The translations under genes were made by a program, and so were the position numbers. From the NCBI GenBank assembly GCA_030427765.1, contig JAUICS010000020.1:1-11468 (forward strand): DNA of 11,468 nucleotides, in the 5' to 3' direction. This stretch comes from Alphaproteobacteria bacterium. GTDB lineage: Bacteria; Pseudomonadota; Alphaproteobacteria; Micavibrionales; Micavibrionaceae. Shown here piece after piece: positions 6,298 through 11,468 of the stretch. The notes under the pieces were generated by a model. That model was not told where the DNA came from. It did not search any database and saw only the letters and a list, made by a program, of their open reading frames with translations. Position 1 is the stretch's first letter. The number at the start of each line of letters is the position of its first letter.

Positions 6298-7638
6298 ATG
6301 TTCAAAAAACTTCTTATTGCAAACCGTGGTGAAATTGCCCTGCGCATTATACGCGCATGTAAGGAAATGGGTATTCAAACTGTTGCGGTTCATTCTACGG
6401 TCGATGCCAATGCCATGGCCGTTCGCTTGGCCGATGAAAGTGTATGTATTGGCCCTGCGCCGGCCAAAAATAGTTATTTGAACATTCCATCAATTATTAG
6501 TGCCGCCACGGTAACAGGGGCGGATGCCATCCATCCGGGTTATGGGTTCCTATCCGAAAATTCCCAATTTGCACGGATGGTTGCCGAACACGGATTTAAA
6601 TTCATTGGCCCGTCGCCAGACATTATCGACACGATGGGTGATAAGGCAACGGCCAAAAAAACCGTTCAAGAACTTGGCCTTCCGGTAGTTCCGGGTTCAA
6701 AAGGACTGCTTCATACCGTTGAAGAAGCAATGGACGTGGCAAAAGAAATCGGATTCCCCGTCATCATTAAAGCGTCATCCGGTGGTGGCGGTAAAGGCAT
6801 GAAAGTTGTCCAGGATGAAAGCCAGCTAGCCGAGGCCTTCACAACAGCACGTAGCGAGGCCAAAGCCAATTTCGGTGATGATAGTGTTTACATGGAAAAA
6901 TTCCTGTCCACGCCGCGACACATCGAAATTCAGGTGTTTGGCGACAGCCATGGAAATGCCGTCCATCTGGGTGAGCGTGATTGCTCTATCCAGCGGCGCC
7001 ACCAAAAATTGCTTGAGGAAGCCCCTTCACCGGTTCTGCCGCGTGAGCTACGTAACGAAATTGGGGAGCTCGCAGCGGAAACCGTTCGCAGTATTGGATA
7101 TGAAGGTGCCGGTACTATCGAATTCTTGTACGAAGACGAAAACTTCTACTTCATGGAAATGAATACCCGTATTCAGGTGGAGCATCCTGTTACCGAAATG
7201 ACGACGGGATATGACCTTATTTCCGAGCAAATCCGTGTTGCCGCAGGCGAGCCATTAAGCATTGAACAGAAAAATACGCATTTTCGTGGTCACGCGATTG
7301 AGGTTCGGATTAACGCCGAGGACCCCGCAACATTTATTCCATGTCCGGGAACCATTAAACAATTTCATGCCCCGGGCGGCATCGGTGTCCGGTTTGATAG
7401 CGCCATCTACTCCGGCTATAAAATTCCGACATATTATGACTCCATGATTGGTAAACTGATTGTACATGGAACGGACCGCGAAGAATGTCTACGCCGTCTA
7501 AAGCGTGCCATCAATGAAACTGTTATCGAAGGTATTTCGACGACACTACCCCTTTTCCTAAAAATTATGGATGACCCGCAATTCGTAAGCGGTGATTACA
7601 ATATTCACTGGCTTGAAAAGAAACTGGCCGATTTATAG
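6298..7638 (+). CDS. accC: Biotin carboxylase subunit of acetyl-CoA carboxylase
   Basis: This ATP-grasp enzyme carboxylates BCCP-biotin using ATP and bicarbonate. It has 446 residues, against 449 in E. coli, and appears complete. The N-terminal domain starts [16 protein letters not shown]. The ATP-grasp region has K116, K158 and the glycine loop [11 protein letters not shown] (160-170). Metal and bicarbonate ligands are E275, E287, N289, R291 and E295, the last four in [15 protein letters not shown]. The ATG at 6298 lies 12 nt after accB with no strong Shine-Dalgarno, consistent with co-translation with its partner subunit. The gene runs head-on into the DotA/TraY gene, with only 15 nt between the two stops and no room for a separate terminator. 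Confidence 0.97.
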   Translation: MFKKLLIANRGEIALRIIRACKEMGIQTVAVHSTVDANAMAVRLADESVCIGPAPAKNSYLNIPSIISAATVTGADAIHPGYGFLSENSQFARMVAEHGFKFIGPSPDIIDTMGDKATAKKTVQELGLPVVPGSKGLLHTVEEAMDVAKEIGFPVIIKASSGGGGKGMKVVQDESQLAEAFTTARSEAKANFGDDSVYMEKFLSTPRHIEIQVFGDSHGNAVHLGERDCSIQRRHQKLLEEAPSPVLPRELRNEIGELAAETVRSIGYEGAGTIEFLYEDENFYFMEMNTRIQVEHPVTEMTTGYDLISEQIRVAAGEPLSIEQKNTHFRGHAIEVRINAEDPATFIPCPGTIKQFHAPGGIGVRFDSAIYSGYKIPTYYDSMIGKLIVHGTDREECLRRLKRAINETVIEGISTTLPLFLKIMDDPQFVSGDYNIHWLEKKLADL

Positions 7639-7653
7639 TCGTCAATTATGTCA

Positions 7654-10482
7654 CTATCCCCTCAGGAACGACCCTAACTGCGCACCCGCACTTCCGCGCT
7701 GACCAGCTTGTGAAAGCTGCTGCAATCCACCTGTTAACTGGCCAAATGTCTGGGAACCACCGATCGCGGCGTATTGCGTTAGACCTTGTGCCTGATCCTG
7801 ACGTTGATCGTTGAAGGATTGAACGTTCTGGCCCATCCAGCGGAGCATGTTATTTGGAACAAGATCAATGGCCTTAAACGCCGACAGACCAAGAAGATAC
7901 ATAATCACCGCATACATAACGGTAAAGAAGAACTTGTCTATCGGGTTCCGCCAATATTCAATTTCCAAGACACCCGGATTGCTTACCGCTGCATTACCGC
8001 CACCGGCGTTAAATACCACAATGTCAAAAATATCGTTCAGAATATTGGCCATAGCCGAGAAAATAAGCAAACTCAGTAAAAGCCCAAATAAAATCAGGAT
8101 CGGCCGGATGAAAATTTCCAAAATCAGGAAGTAACCACTTACCGCCGCATCACCGGGGAGACCTTCCCCGTCAATACGCATATGTGCAAGCGCCCATAGC
8201 GGCATACCGACCATCGCCTCGAAAATACCCTTAATCCAACCGGTAAAGGCAAAGAAGAAATAGATAAACGGTAAGAATGCCAGTACGTAATACAAAATGA
8301 ATCCAGCCGTTAAGCCAATAGTGGCAAGTGAAAACATAAATGATGACGCCGTGCCGGCCACACTATCCAAAGTTGAGGCACCAAACACACCGGAGCCAAT
8401 CTGGATACCCATTAGCGCCAAACCGCCAAGCATCTGACGAATTGTACTGTTGATCAAACCTTTCCCGAGCGCCGTCATTTTGGCCATCGGATGCACATTG
8501 TCATTGTCACGTAGCGCAAATAGACCGGCTGTACCGAAAACGACGTTGATAATCTGGATAAAAAAGTTTGAATCCTCAATCCGGTTTCCGGCAAAATAAC
8601 CGCCTTCATCCACCGCCGGTGCCGGTGCACCGCTCATCCAGTAACTGCAGAGGTCGCGATACGCGTTGTACATTTCTGCACCGTATCGTGCACGACTAAT
8701 ACCTGTTAATGACGAATATTCCGGAATTCGTGAATTACAAAACGGGTTACTTCCGGAAACGGCCTGGTTACGCTCCGTCATTTGTATAATAACGACTTCG
8801 ATCAATTCCGGATAATCAATCGGACGTGGAATTTGCTGAACACCATCCACAAACGCGCCATTCATTTCCGCAATCGCGTTAAACCACAAGGCCGCACCGG
8901 CCCATCCTTTTTCCTGAATATCTTGAATACGATTCAACATTGCCTGACTGGATTCATTCAAAACATTTTCGTGAACAGTTTGAATCTGACCTATCAATGC
9001 CTTTTGAAGGCTTGTTGCCATTTCAATAAGCGTGTTTGGCGGAGCGGCTCCCAACGACACACCAGGACTTGTCGGTAAAAAACGTTGCGCCACTAATGTA
9101 TCAATAAATGTCTTTGATCCTGTTGCATAACCCGAACCATAAAAATCATTCACAACCATGTCGTAATAAAATTCAAACATTTCGCGTGTGCCCGGTGCCT
9201 TCGCGAGAGCGGCAGGCTGATCCAGACGTGTTGCAACAGGAATGACGATTTTCCCGCAGAGCGGCAGCACCTTTCCGGGGTGTGAGGCGTATGTGTCGCC
9301 ATCTTGTATTCCAAATACAATCGTGACATCCCGCCCCTGAAAATGATCAATTGCGGGGCCAGCTCCTCCCGCCTGCTTCGCCGGCGCAGAATTCCCTTTA
9401 AGCCAGTACGCCTGCACCCGTTCTCTCGCCCATCTAGTGGAATCGCCGGTTCTTTCAGTTGCCTTGTCCTGCATCAATTTGCACATGTATGCAAATTGTG
9501 AAAACATTAGAATATTCTGTGTTTGCGGGGCACGTGTTCTGGCAACAATACCCGCATTCGCTTCACCAAATATCGCAGGATCTGTAAGTGTTTCACTAAA
9601 ACGTACCCAGGCATTTGTTGCAAACGCAGATCCGATTTTTGCGGAATAAAGTGTAATATATTGCGCGGTGTTCAAACCTGAATTCAACGGTATTAATAAC
9701 CCGAATGCAACCACCATCCGAATTGGCGCCCATACCTGATTAAATCGCCGCCCGAACGGGGTACCGCTTTGCGCCGTTTCGGCAACAATCGTCACAATGA
9801 AATACAAAAATATAATAACGGCGACAACAAGCATGCCGATGCTATACAGTTGGAACATAGAATGAAGTGCCGTATGGAATGGCCAAGGAAACGTACTGCC
9901 TGAAAAATCCAGGCGGGAGTTACCATCCGACGAACAATTGGCCCCACTACCCGTGGCCCCACCACCACCGGACGCGGCACCCAAACAGGATTCGAAGAAA
10001 CTGGCACCGCCATTTCGTTGCACGCCGAACACCATATCAAGCGCAATATACGCAATGTCGTAAGGCCTATTGGTTCCGTTCACCTCAAAAAGATCAGAAA
10101 ATCCCCGCGGGATATCACCGGCAAGTGCCGACCCCATAGTCAGGAATAACATGATCGAGAAAAACTGCATAAACAGGATCATCAACCCGAATAACAGGAC
10201 AACGAAAATGATCAGTTTATCAATGTTATCCTTGCTAATGACAAGGTTATTGGCCGCTTCGGCAATAACGTTAATTAGTCCATAACGTCCTATATTGGCC
10301 GAATTCAGATAAGGGTGGCCCTGCGGCAACAATCTGACCATACCGTATACAAGGGCCATCATGAACGCTAGTTGGCTGAAACCTGATCCAACAAGTTCAC
10401 GTATCCGCGGTAAAATACCCGGTAAAACCGCGTATTTTATTACCTTCCCACCATAAGATCGTACTGTTTTCGAACTTGCCAT
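7654..10482 (-). CDS. DotA/TraY-family membrane protein of an I-type (type IVB) secretion or conjugation system
   Basis: This 942-residue polytopic protein resembles Legionella DotA and IncI TraY, inner-membrane components of the Dot/Icm-type machine that delivers effectors or DNA. Strong hydrophobic segments lie near 90-120 and 212-234. WAPIRMVVAFGLLIPLNSG with a following TAQY (251-275) matches the family pattern of W-P-R...LL-P...G...Q. A large, mostly soluble, presumably periplasmic region (about 280-680) contains several cysteines. Helices at about 715-747, 785-812 and 851-875 follow, with the signature FEAMVGMPLWALAHMRIDG (754-772). The tail is Gln/Gly/Ser-rich. A Gly-rich loop lies between C166 and C183. 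There is no clear Shine-Dalgarno; TATAAT sits 5 nt before the ATG. It follows a paralogue by 62 nt. VirB6/TrbL-type proteins are the main alternative but are shorter. Substrate is unknown. Confidence 0.85.
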   Translation of the reverse strand: MASSKTVRSYGGKVIKYAVLPGILPRIRELVGSGFSQLAFMMALVYGMVRLLPQGHPYLNSANIGRYGLINVIAEAANNLVISKDNIDKLIIFVVLLFGLMILFMQFFSIMLFLTMGSALAGDIPRGFSDLFEVNGTNRPYDIAYIALDMVFGVQRNGGASFFESCLGAASGGGGATGSGANCSSDGNSRLDFSGSTFPWPFHTALHSMFQLYSIGMLVVAVIIFLYFIVTIVAETAQSGTPFGRRFNQVWAPIRMVVAFGLLIPLNSGLNTAQYITLYSAKIGSAFATNAWVRFSETLTDPAIFGEANAGIVARTRAPQTQNILMFSQFAYMCKLMQDKATERTGDSTRWARERVQAYWLKGNSAPAKQAGGAGPAIDHFQGRDVTIVFGIQDGDTYASHPGKVLPLCGKIVIPVATRLDQPAALAKAPGTREMFEFYYDMVVNDFYGSGYATGSKTFIDTLVAQRFLPTSPGVSLGAAPPNTLIEMATSLQKALIGQIQTVHENVLNESSQAMLNRIQDIQEKGWAGAALWFNAIAEMNGAFVDGVQQIPRPIDYPELIEVVIIQMTERNQAVSGSNPFCNSRIPEYSSLTGISRARYGAEMYNAYRDLCSYWMSGAPAPAVDEGGYFAGNRIEDSNFFIQIINVVFGTAGLFALRDNDNVHPMAKMTALGKGLINSTIRQMLGGLALMGIQIGSGVFGASTLDSVAGTASSFMFSLATIGLTAGFILYYVLAFLPFIYFFFAFTGWIKGIFEAMVGMPLWALAHMRIDGEGLPGDAAVSGYFLILEIFIRPILILFGLLLSLLIFSAMANILNDIFDIVVFNAGGGNAAVSNPGVLEIEYWRNPIDKFFFTVMYAVIMYLLGLSAFKAIDLVPNNMLRWMGQNVQSFNDQRQDQAQGLTQYAAIGGSQTFGQLTGGLQQLSQAGQRGSAGAQLGSFLRG

Positions 10483-10487
10483 AAATT

Positions 10488-10493
10488 ATTATA
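10488..10493 (-). promoter_or_regulatory. Possible extended -10 box directly before the DotA/TraY start
   Basis: On the minus strand TGG precedes a perfect TATAAT, an extended -10 (TGnTATAAT), and the ATG follows after 5 nt. No -35 match is visible. The 62-nt spacer (10483-10544) is very A+T-rich and also holds a 13-nt palindrome (10516-10528). The gene may have its own promoter with almost no leader, in addition to read-through from the upstream paralogue. Confidence 0.4.
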
Positions 10494-10544
10494 CCAAAAA
10501 TCTAACTCTTATTTCGAATTTTAAATTCATTTTATATCTTGCCT

Positions 10545-11468
10545 CTAATGTGTTGTAACGGTACCTATATTTCCAGCCGATGTTGATGCATTTGGATTTG
10601 GATTACGCACAAACTGACTAGCCCCCGCCCGACCGGCCAAATTACCCGCAGTTGGAATTGCACCAGCAACCTGTTGACCCACCATATAACCACCGATACC
10701 GGCATTCCGAACCAGCCCTTCCGTTGGATCTGTCTGATGATCGGAGAATGTCTGCACGTTTCCGCCTATCCATCGCAATATACTATCCGGCACGGCATCA
10801 ATTAACTTAAATGTACCCATCGCCGCCATATACACGACAATCACGTACATGACACTAAAGAAGAACTGATCAATGGGATCACGAATATATTCAATACTCA
10901 TGATATCGTCTGGCGTTGTTGAGTCTGAGCACCCATAACCGCCAAGGTTACACACGGCCAAATCCCATATGCTATTTAAAATGGCAACCTCCGCAAAAAA
11001 GATAATCGATGTTGCCATCAAACCAAACACCATCAAGGTCGGCCGCACAAATATTTCAAGAAGCAGCAGGTAGCCATTAACAGCATGATCGCCCATAAAC
11101 CCTTTTCCTTCAATACGAAGATGTGACAACGCCCATAACGGAACACCCACCATGGCCTCAAAAATCGCCATTACCCATGTTCCAACACCAAAAAAGAAAT
11201 ACATGAACGGTAAAAACGGGATAATGTAGTAGAGAATTATCCCTGACGACAATGCCACAACAACCAGGGACGATATAAACTTGGAAAATGCCTGCAAAAC
11301 GCCGTGGGCGGTATTCCAGCCAGCGGCCTGCGCCACACCGCCACCTGTTGCAAGGGCAAACGACAGCATCAGATTTCGTACCGCAGCATCCATCATGGAT
11401 TTGCCTAATGAGCTTAGCTGCGCCAACGGATGCACTTGCGGATTTTCACGCATGGAAATAAGACCGCC
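10545..11468 (-). CDS. Second DotA/TraY-family protein, C-terminal part only (5' end outside window)
   Basis: The visible 307 residues are the C-terminal third of a paralogue of the neighbouring DotA/TraY protein. The frame is open to the window edge; Met at 11453 is internal, because GGLISMRENPQVHP aligns with AGLFALRDNDNVHP (residues 652-665) of the complete paralogue. Hydrophobic segments include SSLVVVALSSGIILYYIIPF and the helix before PLWALSHLRIEG. In a 62-residue ungapped block around FEAMVGVPLWAL I count 39 identities by hand. Both also share DPIDQFFFSVMY/NPIDKFFFTVMY and LRWIGGNVQ/LRWMGQNVQ. The tails after IGG do not match. It lies upstream in the same direction, 62 nt away, so the pair is probably co-transcribed. 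Confidence 0.85.
   Translation of the reverse strand, partial: GGLISMRENPQVHPLAQLSSLGKSMMDAAVRNLMLSFALATGGGVAQAAGWNTAHGVLQAFSKFISSLVVVALSSGIILYYIIPFLPFMYFFFGVGTWVMAIFEAMVGVPLWALSHLRIEGKGFMGDHAVNGYLLLLEIFVRPTLMVFGLMATSIIFFAEVAILNSIWDLAVCNLGGYGCSDSTTPDDIMSIEYIRDPIDQFFFSVMYVIVVYMAAMGTFKLIDAVPDSILRWIGGNVQTFSDHQTDPTEGLVRNAGIGGYMVGQQVAGAIPTAGNLAGRAGASQFVRNPNPNASTSAGNIGTVTTH

Noticed and set aside
5805..6347. Open frame of 180 codons on the minus strand opposite accB
   Set aside because: It lies entirely over accB and the start of accC, both certain, and its Ser/Thr/Cys-rich content is typical of an antisense shadow.
7654..10482. VirB6/TrbL-type or generic transporter identity for the 942-residue protein
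   Set aside because: The W-P-R...LL-P...G...Q block, the PLWAL-H signature and the long soluble region between membrane clusters fit DotA/TraY better. This is judged by eye, so it remains the main alternative.
10516..10528. 13-nt A+T-rich palindrome GAATTTTAAATTC between the DotA/TraY paralogues
   Set aside because: A+T-rich palindromes of this size arise easily by chance in such a spacer, and nothing else marks it as an operator.
11451..11453. Met at 11453 as the true start of the second DotA/TraY protein
   Set aside because: The frame stays open to the window edge and the five residues before it align with the complete paralogue, so the gene continues outside.

Overview
The window looks like chromosome from a proteobacterium, most likely an alphaproteobacterium of moderate G+C. 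The evidence is the aroQ-accB-accC order, which as I recall is common in Alphaproteobacteria, the short (213-residue) cofactor-dependent phosphoglycerate mutase, and an I-type (Dot/Icm-, TraY-like) secretion component. The genus cannot be read from the sequence. A host-associated or predatory lineage that carries a Dot/Icm-like system is possible but is inference.

Layout. 1-1269 (minus) is the N-terminal four-fifths of murJ, the lipid II flippase, cut by the window edge. 1291-1683 is a small unit: a GIY-YIG endonuclease-family gene (minus) flanked by two inverted copies of a 36-37 nt palindromic repeat, with a collapsed third copy. 1693-2334 (minus) is gpmA (glycolysis). 2335-2590 is a 256 nt divergent promoter region. 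2591-7638 (plus) carries pnp (RNA decay), a periplasmic copper chaperone of the PCuAC family, aroQ (shikimate pathway), then accB and accC (acetyl-CoA carboxylase). pnp, PCuAC and aroQ overlap or nearly abut. accB has its own probable promoter. accC then converges, 15 nt apart, on two tandem minus-strand DotA/TraY genes: a complete one (7654-10482) and the C-terminal part of a paralogue (10545 to the window end).

How the genes work together. Most are core genes for envelope building, central carbon, fatty-acid and aromatic biosynthesis, and RNA turnover. The unusual parts are: (i) the nuclease gene boxed by inverted REP-like palindromes, which resembles a REP/RAYT arrangement with a GIY-YIG nuclease in place of the tyrosine transposase; (ii) two neighbouring DotA/TraY paralogues beside housekeeping genes; and (iii) a strong intrinsic-terminator hairpin lying inside the signal-peptide codons of the copper chaperone, whose start overlaps the pnp stop, suggesting translation-coupled read-through control.

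I saw no tRNA, rRNA, CRISPR array, insertion sequence with a recognisable transposase, or replication origin. Every function is assigned by reading the protein; no search was run.
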